Shown here: in pieces, positions 46,679 to 58,066 of the stretch
Position numbering within the stretch: the stretch's first letter is position 1
Layout of the letters: the number at the start of each line of letters is the position of its first letter
Assembly (NCBI GenBank): GCA_037126765.1
Contig: JBBCBC010000019.1
Location: 28,232,222 to 28,296,221 of the forward strand
Direction of reading: 5' to 3'
Source of the DNA: Stenogyne calaminthoides
Lineage: Eukaryota; Streptophyta; Magnoliopsida; Lamiales; Lamiaceae
DNA: 64,000 bases
Made by a program: the position numbers and the translations under genes
The notes under the pieces: generated by a model
Seen by the model: only the letters and a program-made list of their open reading frames with translations
What the model was told of the DNA's origin: nothing
Database searches by the model: none

Positions 46679-47286
46679 GTTGTAACTAGCTAAATCAACC
46701 TAGTTTAACAATGAATTTAATCAAGTAAAATAGCTAAAAACGATAAAAAATAATAAAGGTTAACACGCAAATTGGTGACCCGGTTCGTCCTTTGAATCAG
46801 ACTACGTCCGGGGGCGTCCAAGCCAGGTATAAGTGTATAATATATTTGCCTAGAATACTAAGGTGTTCAACCCTTACAAATGTGACCTTGTTGGTCTATT
46901 CATACAACATATCCCTCCTTTAAGACGGGGGATTATACAAGGAAAGATGCCCCTTTGGTGCCTTCAATCCCGCAAGTCGTCCGCATTCTCGGTCTGATTT
47001 GAGATCGCCCCTTTAATGAGCGCCAATTGGGGAATGAAGTACCCGGACGGATTGGTTGGCTTGTTGTATGCTTTCCTTATTTGGTTATGATTGTCCATTA
47101 CATTCTACAGGTCGGGTTGTGATCTCTGATTTTCACTTAAGTCGCTACGCGACCTCCCTGTTTATGCGATTTGGGCGCTTCGCCTTTTAAGGCGACCTCC
47201 CTTTGCTGACGTCACCTCGAAGTGTAAGACTCTTTGACTTGTATCTGTAGTGTTCGTGGGACAGTGGTTTATTCCATGCTACAACA
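46679..47286 (-). repeat. 5' LTR of the Gypsy element
   Basis: 608 bp, TGTTGTAACT at the left and ATGCTACAACA at the right. It lies 2 bp outside the PBS and includes the 'gtgacccggttcgtcc...ctacgtccggggg' stretch common in plant LTRs. The 3' partner is missing. Confidence 0.75.
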
Positions 47287-49850
47287 AGTACAAGCGATGT
47301 AATTGAGAGAGGAAAAAATTATCATAAAATGAATAAAAAATGAAGTTTGAATATAATTAAGTGAGAATTGATATAAATAAAATTAATTGTAGAGGTAAAT
47401 ATTTAGGAGCAATTTACCAAAAATAGAATGAGAAGTTCTCTTTGGAGCATAAAAAAATGAAAAACGAGAAGCTTTCTCTAGGACGGAAAGAGTATTTTTT
47501 TTTAATCTTCGAAGTCATAATATGATAATCTTTTTTATGCAAGAAACAGTTTTCGTGAGACATTATTACACGTTGCTTGTCCATTATTATTTCTACGAGG
47601 AAGATTACTATAAATGCTGGCCCTAAGGCCGCCTGGTTATTTTTTTGTAATTTGCTGCATATTTTTCATTTAACTCGCCTAACGAAGTTGGTTTCAACGC
47701 AGCCTAGATGTCTTGTCAGTTGCCGATTTGCGTTGGCCACTCCATTTTTCAACTTTTTCTTTTCATACTTCTATATTTTTCCAATTCTTTTACCAAACTA
47801 AAATATGTTATTGACACCTATTTTTTTTTTCATACTTCATTATATTTTTCCAATTCTATACTTCTATATTTTTTCAATTATTTTACCAAATCCATTTCAT
47901 ACTTCTATATTTTTTCACTTTTTTTATCAAACCCAAATATATTATTGCCACCTAATTCTTCTTTTCATACTTCGTTATATTTTTCCAATTCTATATTTCT
48001 ATATTTTTTCAACTCTTTTACCAAACCCAAATATATTATTGCTTGCCACTTAATTCTTCTTTTCATAAATTATTATATTTTTTCAATTCTTTTACCAAAT
48101 TCAAATATATTGTTGCCACATAATTCTAAAGTTATATGTTTGCGATTCCTTTATCAATTCGAATATGTATTCTTAATTTTCTTAAAAATTCAAATCCTTC
48201 CTAATCTTTCTTAATTTTTTTTCCAATTTTTTAATTTACTAAACCCAAATATGTTATTGTCACATAATTCTTTTTTTAATACTTCATTGTATTTTTTCAA
48301 TTCTTTTTTTTCATAATTTATTATATTTTTTTCAATTTTTTTACCAAACACTAATATGTTATTGTCATCAAATTCTTTTTTTCATACTTTATATATATTT
48401 TTTTCTAATTCTTTTACCAAACTCAAATATATTATTTCCACCTAATTCTAAAGTTATATGTTTGCAATTCCTTTACCAATTCAAATATGCATTCTAAATT
48501 TTCTTAATATTTCAAATAACGCCTCCTAATCTATTCTTTAAAAGTTATCTAAGTTCTTTGATTTTTATGCAATCCACTATTTTTAATCTCTAACTCCTCA
48601 ATCCATAAAAAAAGAATTTCTTAATTATTTTCTAATCACCTATCATTTTTGTTTTGCAGTATTATTTTTATGCATCTTATATCAATTGACGAGAAATTTT
48701 GACGGACATCCTTGAAAAAAATAGTGTCTTTTAATAAAGTATTTTTAATTTTAGATCTTTGTATATTTTTGCTTAGATCATCTTATAATATATTATTTAT
48801 TAGTGTAATTTTTTTTTGCTATATGAAGGGTCCAAATTATTATTTTTCTGCACGGGGCCCTTTATGTCATTGGACCGACCCTGATTACTATAATATATTT
48901 CACAGGAAATAAGCAAAGTATAGTGTGAACGAGTTTTACGGTGAAACTGGTTAAGGGTGTGACTTATATTACTAAAGAGTGACTTTTTACTGTAAAGTGT
49001 GTGACTTTTTACTATAAAGAGTATTATTCATAAAAGTGAAGGGTGTGACTTTATATTACTAAAGGGTGTGACTTATATTACTAAAGTGTATGTCGGTAAA
49101 AAAAAACCAGTTTCACGGTGAACAAATTTCACAGCATACCAACTCCAGGAAATATTATCACATATAAAGGGCTGAAAACTTACGGATTATTCACAGGTTG
49201 ATTTGGGTCAAATGAATTTTTCAAAAACATCGTGCAAAAATAAAATAGAAAAATTAGCTCTCAAGTCTATAAGGACAAACACGTGTTACTGTAAGAATAA
49301 GTATGTCTTATTGTAAAAAAGAATAACATAATTTTTTTTTAAAATTATATTATTATATAAACACAAAAATATTATTATAAATAGAAATATGTGTTATTAT
49401 ATAACAAAAGGACACACTATCTGTTTTTTTCCTTTTTCTCCATATGCCTTCTTCTGTTTCTCCATTTGTTTGAACTTTGAACTAGATTTCATGAATCTTT
49501 ATTCCATGAAATATTTTATATGAGTGTGTTTATCAATATATTCTCTAAATTTATGTTGAGTCAATCTAGAATACTTTTTTTTAAGGATAAATTAAAAAAA
49601 AATGACTTATCTTTACCACTCATTGCACTTTAAGGACTCAATTTTTAACTTTTGCAGAACAATTACCAAATTATCAATCTTTTGCAAAAAAAAAAGACCT
49701 GGACAATTTTAAGACAAAACAATGATTTTTTTTTTTTTTGGTCAATTTGCATCTAACTTTTTTCATCTCAACCCTAAATTAAAAAATAAGGTATTACAAC
49801 AATAAAATTATATCGTTCTCAATATTTGTGTTCTTTTCTACATTCATGGT
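47287..49850. repeat. AT-rich intergenic sequence with minisatellite (47.73-48.50 kb)
   Basis: From 47730 to about 48500 a unit of roughly 70-110 bp recurs at least seven times: 'catacttctatattttttcaattcttttaccaaacccaaatatattattgccacctaattc' type text. This makes spurious Phe/Tyr-rich frames. From 48950 to 49090 a second array repeats GTGTGACTTATATTACTAAAG four or more times. No gene. Confidence 0.65.
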
Positions 49851-49963
49851 TAGGGGTCAAAAATTATTGAAAATTTCGGTATACCACACTTATTGAATCG
49901 AAAAATACCAAAAATGTCAATTTTTACAATATACCGCGAACTGTGGTGCGGTATGGTAGTATG

Positions 49964-50303
49964 TTGTTGGGATATGGGTTCCAGCAGTTCCCAGCTGAAG
50001 TCGTGTGCCTTATGATGCGAGTTTTGAATTAAGGTCTGATCGTAGCACGGCTAGGCATTCAACACAAGGCACGTTAAAAGAAATTGATTAGTACTACTCA
50101 TACCAACAAGGTGCATCTTCTTTTCTGGTGTCCATTATGAAAGAACTCTAAAGTTAAGTGTGCTTGGCTTGGAGCAATTTCATGATGGGTGACCCCTTGG
50201 GAAGTTTTCAGGGTGCGTGCAAGTGAGGACAAAGCATTCTAAAAAAGACCTGTGTTGGTTTGCGAGGACAGTACATCAATTCTGATTGTGCTCCCGGTCC
50301 AAC
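49964..50303 (+). mobile_element. Cassandra-like solo LTR carrying 5S rRNA sequence
   Basis: About 340 bp starting near TTGTTGGGATATGGG and ending GGTCCAAC, with GTATG/GTATT flanks (4 of 5 bases). It holds a 5S rRNA-like block followed by GTGAGGACAAAGCA and TGTGTTGGTTTGCG, as in Cassandra TRIM LTRs. Only one LTR is present. Ends are degenerate, so boundaries are approximate. Confidence 0.65.
50086..50215 (+). pseudogene. 5S rRNA-derived segment in the LTR
   Basis: The block follows the plant 5S order: CATACCA near the start, GAACTCTAAAGTTAAGTGTGC (box A) at about 50143-50163, and GATGGGTGACCCCTTGGGAAG (intermediate element and box C region) at about 50184-50204. Mutations and a disturbed 5' third show it is not a working 5S gene. 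Confidence 0.75.
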
Positions 50304-50617
50304 GTATTCATATTCCAAAATTTTGATATTTCATTAACAAAAATTTGTTCTTTTATACCGATATTTCGGTATGAAATAGAATATCAAAATTTTGGTATGG
50401 GACGGTATATACCGATACCATTCCGAAATTCCGTATACCAAAATTTTTGGTACGGTAACTAAATATTTCTTATTTATCATAAACTTTTGGTATGTCGAGT
50501 ATATATACATAAAATTTTGTCACGACATCGATATGAATTTTAAAATACCAAAAATTTTGGTACGGTGTATGATATGCGTCATTATTTTTTGTACGGTATG
50601 TCACCCCTATTCATGGT

Positions 50618-51885
50618 CAAATGAGTTGGAAAACATAAGGTCCAGATAATGCAGAAGGTCTCGACAATGAAATTTCAGAATATGATGAGTGTTTATTCTC
50701 GTTTCAAGTTGATTTAAGTATGTGATTAATTTATCATTATTATTATATAAGCATATTATTACTATAAATTAGTAGAGAATATTTTTTTTTATTGAAACCT
50801 ATTCAGTATGGTGATATTGTTTATTATTTTTATAATAGTATTTTTTTAAAAAATTGAATTGAGTTTACTGGTGAAACATAGCGAGTATAGAGCATCTACC
50901 TTTGTCTTGCTTGCCTCCTTCTATTACTAAGTTGTACTTTAATTTTTTTATACAAATTATATTTCTTGATTTCTCTCTGTTTTTAAACGTGTGAAGTAAT
51001 TGCACCTGATAATAATTTTAGTTTGCCTCCATTTGATCAGCCCAAAGTCACTTAATATTTAATTAGCAAATCTTAATATTTAATTAGCAAATCTTTTTTT
51101 TTAATTCTTGTCCATAGTTATTTGAGTACTTCTAATCGTTATATTTTAATTTATTTTACATTAAAAAAAATCAGAAGTCATTAACTCATTATTAGTATTT
51201 GTTAAAAAATTTATTTTTTGGAAAACAATCATATAAAGTGGTATATAAAATAGTCAATTTTTTGCAACAAATTGATAGTTCGGTACCTACCTTGCAAACA
51301 TCTAAAGTTGAGTCCATAAAATGCATTTAGAGCGTGTTTTGAAACACTTAAAACAACTTCCAGAAACACTTATTTTCAAAGCTCTCTCTCACACAAATTT
51401 TTTGAAAATAAATCTTTCTGAAAAATTTTTAATGTTTCAAAACACACCTTAAGTAATAAAGATAAGTTATTTTTTTGCAATTTGTCCTTTCATGAATGTC
51501 TGCTTACAAATAATTATTACTCCCTCCATTGCAATAATATAAATTTGTTTTCTTTTTATGAATATTCCAATTATATAGATTTGTTTTTATATAAAGTGAT
51601 ATTTTTTAATTCAATTACTAATATAACTCAATGCATTAATTGCATTATAAAATATAACACTAATTAAATAAGATTATAATAAAAAAAATTATAAGTCACA
51701 TTTGTGTGTACTATTTACACCGTACAATTAGCGTAATTTTAATTAAATTTTAACTAATTACGCGCTATTTATAAAATGTTGTTCAACAGAGGCTTAAGTA
51801 GCCTAGTGCCATGCGTTACTCCGCTACAGTTGTCCAAGGATCGAACTCTTTAACGAATTTTAAGGCGTGTGGAGTTGTTTTTCTT
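50618..51885. other. AT-rich intergenic sequence with a Stowaway-end fragment
   Basis: TACTCCCTCCAT at 51518 is a Stowaway-type terminus without a visible partner. At 51791-51850 there is a tRNA-like 'aaggatcgaactc' phrase of unclear origin. No gene. Confidence 0.45.
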
Positions 51886-51914
51886 ACTAGTATTTTCGCC
51901 CGTGCGATGCACGG
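51886..51914 (-). mobile_element. Helitron 3' terminus
   Basis: On the minus strand a perfect hairpin CCGTGC-ATC-GCACGG is followed after nine bases by CTAG and then T, the classical Helitron 3' end (hairpin, about 10 bp, CTRR, inserted before T). The rest of the element should extend to higher coordinates; its TC 5' end was not identified. Confidence 0.6.
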
Positions 51915-51919
51915 TTATA

Positions 51920-53990
51920 AAATTATAATAGAATTTATTAAAATATATTATCATCCAGAGATTATATATATATATATTAATTTTAGCATGTATATCAAGT
52001 TTAAATGTTAAGATTGTAAAATTACATAATTTTCATTTAGTACATGTTTAATTTCTCTACATCAATGTTTTTTAATTTTATCATTAAGATTACTGGGTCA
52101 CTTAAAATTTGGCATATAACACATTGAGAAAAAATAAAATTGGGCGGTGGATGCATGCGCCGAGAGAGGAGCACATGCTAATGACAAATTGGGATCCCAG
52201 CCTAACCAATGCAATATTAAATTTACAGCCTCATTCTTTTTCCTCAATTTACGTGTGTCATCCATTAGCCCCTCAACTCATTACTTCGTCTGGGGTTTCA
52301 TCTTTTTGGCCGACGATCTGAACCATGGAACGGTCCTCTATTTTCTGTATTACTTTCTCTCATTTTGATTTTCAATTTTTCTATTAGTAAACAAACCAAC
52401 TAAATAAATGGAGCATTCGACCCCCAAAATTCTAAAATACGCTATGGTTCCCTCCCTTCCCTACTTTTTTAGGATTCCTTAACTAAATCCACTCCATCTG
52501 GTTTTCAATCCTCCTCCAAATTCACACCCTTCAAACACCAAAAAATGAATTCTTATTTACTTTCAGAAGGGAAACACCAAATAATCACAATTTTATTCAT
52601 AATATTTACAGAACTGGAATCTTACCTGAGAGTAGAAATAAAATAAAAATATATTTTGCTGTTAACCAAGTAAAAGATCATCTTTACATTTGCTCATACA
52701 AAAATAACAGCTAAAGTCGTTTACATATAGATATGAATAGTGAATACTCACCTCTAAATTATTGAAAATGCAAAATGTGATAACTCACCTCTGAATTATT
52801 GAAAAGTGCACTCCGCAGTCTAAGCAATTCTTTATTTCCATGGGAAGGTAGTTGATATGACAGATTCACTGAACTGAAGATCTTAGCTAATATCTGCAAA
52901 TCTTAAAAGAAAAATCAAATAATTAATTTGGGTTAAAGGAGTAGAAATTTGAACAGAGATTGAAATCTCTATTAATTTGTAATGTGTTTTCGCTCGCTTA
53001 AAATCCAATGCATTGCGAGCTGAAAAAAAAATTCTCTGTTTTGACAGTAGGGTTTTCGATATTTATGCTATTCACAGGGAAAATGAAAGGTTGAGTCTAC
53101 AGTTCAAATTTAAATTTTGAAAATGTCACAGCTATCAAAGCAGTTTAATTTTTGAGTCAGTGAGAGGTGATCATTTGGACAGACACATAAAATATTATTT
53201 TGAAATATTAGACGGCGCATTGATTTGATGATACCTTCAAAACTTCCGATGACAAAAGATTCGGGCGTGCTTTGCACTATTTTTGATAAAAAAAATAAGA
53301 AAATGTGTCGTTCAAAATTTAAAACAGATTATTATATTAGGATTTGTGTTAATGCACTTTTACAGCATGTGTAAACCACGATTTTACTATTGGACGTGTT
53401 CCTTTCACTCACCCCAAAAATTCATCTTCCATTTTTTCAGTTATTTCTATTTTTATATATTTATAAATTTCTATTTCTTAAATATTTTGCTTAAAAAATT
53501 AAAATTGCCTTGGCAAATGTGTTGAATAATTTTTTAATTGATCAAGACTATACCAAGAATTTACATTGAATCGTCAAATGTGGATAACACAAATGGTTAG
53601 AGAGCTCTACTACCTAAGATCCTGAAGTTTTGGTTTCGAGACATGGTGGTCCTTCAATATTAGAGGTTGCGGTTCCGATTTCTAATGCGATTGCAGTTCC
53701 GGGTAATCCCCTCTTGTGGTGGTTGCGATTCTGATCTAGAACCAGACGAAAAGATGTGCAATAGTTGCAAAATGAACTATTGTAATTAATTATCTTAGGG
53801 AACTATTGTAATTGATTACCTTAAAAAACAAAAAAAATTATATTGAATCGGAAAATTTATCACATGTAAGTACCTAAACAGAGTTAACAAAAGAAATTTG
53901 ACAAAAAGTGAAATAAAAAATTATAATAACCAAAAAAAAAAAACGCCAAAAATAAAAAAATTCAATTCCTCCCTCATTTTCAGTTTATCC
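51920..53990. other. Intergenic / possible Helitron body, no gene resolved
   Basis: Balanced-composition patches (52100-52350) and AT-rich patches alternate. At about 53580-53660 a degenerate SINE head ('aatggttagagagctctac', 'ggtttcgagac') is possible. No frame has recognisable domains. Confidence 0.4.
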
Positions 53991-53997
53991 TTAGAAA

Positions 53998-55265
53998 TAA
54001 GTACTATTAGGTCCAAAAATAGTCCATTAAATACTCCTAGATCCAAAATCAAAATTAAAGTACTCATAGGTCCAAAAGTGTGTTTGAAAAGCCAATTATA
54101 CCCCCACTTCCCCCAATATCTGTTGCCCCCTATCTCATTTCTTTATACTCTTTCTCTCTCTCTCTAATTTCTCTCATCTCTCTCTCTCTAAAAAAAATCG
54201 CCCAAACCCTAATTCCTACTCAAACCAGCCCCCTTGCAGACGCCACCCCTCCCAAACCAAACTCACCCCTCTCAAACACAAACTCAGCCACTGCTAGCGA
54301 CGACAGCGACGACGATGGAGTAGCCAGCGAAAGCGGCGACGACGGAAAAAGATGATTTATTGTTCGGTGACGGTGGAGTAGTCAGCGGTGGATCTAGATC
54401 TAGCGACGGCGACGGTGATCAGAGGTTGGTAGATCTTTTTGTACGATTATTGTTTCGATTTTTTCTAGATCTTTGTGCGATTTATGTAGATCTTTCCTAC
54501 ATTTTGTTTCGATTTTGATTTCATGGGCATTAATTCCATTTTTCGTTATAGATCTGTGTGATTTTTGAGATCGGGGCGATAAGCGGCGCTTAGAAACGCG
54601 CCGATTGAAGATGAAGGAATCGATAGCAAAAAGCGGTGCAATGACCACAACCGATGATGACGGCGGCGTCGGAGTCGTTCGTGAAGGACGCGATTATTGA
54701 GTGTTTTAGAAACAGGTAGTCTTTATTAAAAAAATTGGACTTATTTGAGGCGGCGGTGTTGGTGAGGTCTTAGTCTCAGCCGGTTGCAATCTGTAAATTG
54801 GATTTTGATGAATTTTGTTTGGAATTATTTTGAATTTGTTTGAATCTTTCTCCGGCGAAGCATGCAAATTTATTTATTTATTTTTTATTTTTTAATTTGA
54901 GTTGTAGATGGAGGATCTGAATCTGTTTGTATATATTTTTTTAATTTCTGGTTTGTGGATGGAGAAGCATAGTTTCATTAAAAAATGAACCTATGCATCT
55001 TGAATTGGAGACGAAAATATTTAATTTTTTAGATTTTGGACAAAGATATGTAATTTTTTTTGTTTTTAGATATGTAAATTTATGTAATTTTCAATTTTGA
55101 TATGAAAATTTCAAGATTCTAATGTTTTTTTAAGATTAAATTAGTTGTGTGGATTTATTAAATTGTAATTGAAATGCTTGTTTTTTCAGGTATGATTTTG
55201 GATCTCATAGTACTAAAAAAAATCTTGCACCTATTAGTACTTGGACTCCTATTTTTGGAATGGAA
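53998..55265. mobile_element. Inverted-repeat element with gene-like interior
   Basis: Left text 'aagtactattaggtccaaaaatag...agatccaaaatc' (54000-54080) has its complement at the right (55195-55262). The interior begins with a CT-rich leader (54140-54190). It then has a GC-richer Pro/Ser and Asp/Gly-rich coding-like block (54200-54360) and more GC-rich patches to 54720. This is the layout of elements that have captured gene fragments (Pack-type). No complete protein or target duplication is visible. Confidence 0.4.
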
Positions 55266-55340
55266 AGTCATTCACTCTTATCCTTATTCCTCAATTTTTG
55301 ACATTCAAACAAAAGATCAATTCATAAAAATAATAATTAG

Positions 55341-55792
55341 TAGGAAAAATGTCAATTCAGGGCCTGAAAGATGACAAAACTATCAATTTAAGGCCTTAAA
55401 GATTTTTCCTATCGATTCAAGGCCTGAAAGATAGAAAACTATCGATCCAGGGCCTAAAAGATAAAAACTATCCATTTGAGGCTCACACATTTTAAGGTCA
55501 TGTTTGACATTTATATTTCATATCCTTATTTCATGTTCTTATTTTTTAAATTTTTTAGGGTTTACAGTTCAAGGTTTACGGTTCAAGGGGTTTAGGGTTC
55601 ATGGTTCAAGGTTTAGGGTTTAGTGCCAAACATGACCTTAAAATTTATAAGCCTCGAATTGATAGTTTCTATCTTTCGGGCCCTTGATTGATAATTTTCT
55701 ATCTTTCAGGCCTTGAATCGATAGGAAAAATCTTTCAGACCTTAAATTGATAGTTTTACTATCTTTCAGGCCTTGAATGGATAAAACTCCTA
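55341..55792. mobile_element. Fold-back element with telomere-like core, copy 2 (inverted)
   Basis: 452 bp, TAGGA and TCCTA ends, flanked by ATTAG on both sides (55336-55340 and 55793-55797). Arms use the same ~27-bp 'tctttcaggccttgaatcgatag' units as copy 1. The centre is TTTAGGG-type repeats (about 55556-55622), in the opposite orientation to copy 1. Confidence 0.8.
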
Positions 55793-55972
55793 ATTAGTAA
55801 TACCATAAGTTTCAATTAATAAATAATAATATTAAAAATTGCAAACAATAATCATCAATACCACAAATAATTATCACCAATACCACTAACAATGATCAAC
55901 AATAGTATAAATAATAATCAGTAATATCATATGCATTACTACCACTAGCTTTAATTAGAAATACCACAAGCA

Positions 55973-56153
55973 ACCAGGTGGCTTAACCCACCTGGTCACT
56001 GAGCTCCTCATTTGAGTGGGAGACTCAGGTTCGATTCCCTTTGGGAACGAATTTGGAGTTATGGGAGTTATAAGGTGGATTGACGATTTCGTGGAGTATT
56101 TGGGTGCTTGGTGTACTAACTACTAACAACTAACTTTGCCCGATAAAAAAAAA
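55973..56153 (+). mobile_element. tRNA-derived SINE with perfect target duplication
   Basis: 181 bp. The head has an A-box-like TGGCTTAACCCA and a B box GGTTCGATTCC; the tail ends GATAAAAAAAAA. GAAATACCACAAGCA flanks it on both sides (55958-55972 and 56154-56168), a perfect 15-bp duplication showing LINE-type integration. Transcribed by polymerase III when active. Confidence 0.9.
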
Positions 56154-56218
56154 GAAATACCACAAGCAGGACCGATCCTAGAAATTTAGAGCCTAAGTCG
56201 ATTTTAAAATTTTGTCCC

Positions 56219-58061
56219 TGTTGGGATTATATTAGAAAGTATGCTTTTTACTTTGTATAATCGAAACTGAATTTTCAGACTTATTTACTGAAATAAATTG
56301 TTTACACTGATGCTTTAAATATTATTGAATGTTACATATATTTACTGCATAACTGTTCAATAAGTCGTACGTGTTACATTGTAGTTAATTTAGTGATACC
56401 AGATCACAGAAGATTAAATTAACAGTCTCTTGTAACTAAAAGTACGTCATTCACGACCTAGATGGAAATGAACAACCCATCGTGAAAGGTTGAGGTGTAA
56501 GGCTCAGATTGGCTTGTCTTGACCAAGAGATTACACTAGTGCATGACTGATACACTGAATAGGACCTACAGGAGGATAAATTCTTGAATCCCAACAAGGA
56601 AGAATTAGACCTCAGTGGTTCGTTATTTCTTAATCTTCGTCCCTTAAATAGGATCACGTGGGATTGATAACTATTGCTTTGACTTATCATGGGAAGTGAA
56701 TCAGTGAGATTCAATACTTTTTATCTTGGGCAATATTATTAGTCACATGTGATTGCTAAGATTTAATACGAAGAATCGGTAATGTCTGCGCTTGTTCGAT
56801 TTGCCCCCTTGGGAGGTTCATAAGCTTTATCATACCAAATTTTGCAAGTGGAATTAGTTTCCGGTATGGATAATAATGTTGAACCGTTCCTTGACCAAGG
56901 ACAAAAGATATTAATTAACGGAAAGCTATTTCAGTGGCTTGAATTAATTAATGGGCTAGATAATCTTAAACAAGGGAAATAATGACCGGAGCCATATTGA
57001 TTTGTAATATGGGTTAAGATGGATAGTGCAATATTAATTATGTAGTGGGATTAATTAATATTTATGGGCTTGAATTATATTGTGGCTCAATATTAGATAT
57101 TCAAGGTCCATTAGAAGGTTCAATCTTAATTCTCCTAAAGGCCCCCTGAGTAGCCCAACATATAGTCCATTAACTGAAAATGTGATTAAAATAAAATAAA
57201 TAAATGTTGCTTATTTTTCCAATAATATTTCGAAAATTATGGATAAAGTTGGGAGAAAGATTTTCTTTGAATTTTGTTATGAAATGAAGGTATGTATTCT
57301 TGGAATAAAATATTATCTCATTAAATTCAAGAAATCTCTCACTTGGTTATTCATAATGATATTTTTGAAAATTTTGAAATATAGTGGGCAAGAAAGATTT
57401 TCTTGATTTTCTTGAAAAGATATTATGGAAGATATGTATTTCTTGAAATACAAGAATATCTCATAAATTCAAGAAGATCCAAATCTTGGTTTCTTGCAAG
57501 CCTATATTTTCGAAAATAATCCACACAAATAGAGTGGGTGGAATTTTGTGGAATATTATAATTATGGGAAAAAGAATATAAGAGATATATTCAAGATTTC
57601 TTGGAGATCAAGAAAAGATTTTCCCACATTGTTTTTTGCCACAATTTTCGTCCACCCCAGTATCTATAACTAGGGGATGATTCTTTCATTCCCAAGTACA
57701 ATTCCATATGCTGGAAAAATTAGTAAATCCACAAAGGTGGTGCAACATATTTTATTTTCCTTTTGTTAAATCGTTCACAAGAATCCTTCCACCGGATAGT
57801 CGAACGAGGGCTAAGGGAATACTTGGGAAGTCCTTACGGTTAGTCTATTCAGCCACACCGTTGCCATCCCAAGAGGTACGTTCACGTAAACTCATAGAAT
57901 TCCGCATACGTAGGTTTTACGTGAATTATTATATGCATGATATGTTGTTGGATTATTATTTGAATTAATATAGGATTAATTCATGCTAGCAATAATTAAA
58001 GAATTAAATTTGTATTTAAATATTCACCCCGAATAGATCTGTGCAACTTATTCCCCAAACA
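56219..58061. repeat. Solo LTR C, same family as A and B, opposite orientation
   Basis: 1,843 bp, TGTTGGGATTATATT at the left and TTCCCCAAACA at the right. GTCCC flanks both sides (56214-56218 and 58062-58066). It aligns as complement to A and B over most of its length. No PBS follows it, so it is not the 5' LTR of the Copia element that begins 1.3 kb further on. Confidence 0.9.
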
Positions 58062-58066
58062 GTCCC

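Larger units (their letters stand above)
41452..47286 (-). mobile_element. Tat-lineage Ty3/Gypsy retrotransposon, truncated and rearranged
   Basis: On the minus strand, from right: LTR (46679-47286), PBS TGGCGCCGTCCGTGGG, gag, retropepsin, RT, RNase H, a second (archaeal-type) RNase H and the start of integrase. The second RNase H is the mark of the Tat/Ogre group. At about 41903 the order breaks: the rest of the integrase continues in the opposite orientation (41452-41903), and the integrase C-terminus and the 3' LTR are absent. Frames are broken in several places. It is a defective copy. Confidence 0.85.
49851..50609. mobile_element. hAT-like MITE (with nested Cassandra-like LTR)
   Basis: Ends are TAGGGGTCA and TGTCACCCCTA, matching the TAGGGGTG-type termini of hAT elements. 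TTCATGGT flanks both sides (49843-49850 and 50610-50617), a perfect 8-bp duplication as expected for hAT. Arms contain inverted 'ggtataccg' phrases. Excluding the nested LTR, the MITE is about 414 bp. No ORF. Confidence 0.8.

Noticed and set aside
47708..48214. 168-codon open frame rich in Phe, Tyr, Ser and Leu
   Set aside because: It is the translation of an AT-rich minisatellite (TTTTTCAATTCTTTTACC units) and has equivalents in other frames; no gene-like signals.
50086..50215. Functional 5S rRNA gene
   Set aside because: The 5' third is disturbed and several conserved bases are changed; it lies inside an LTR-like unit.
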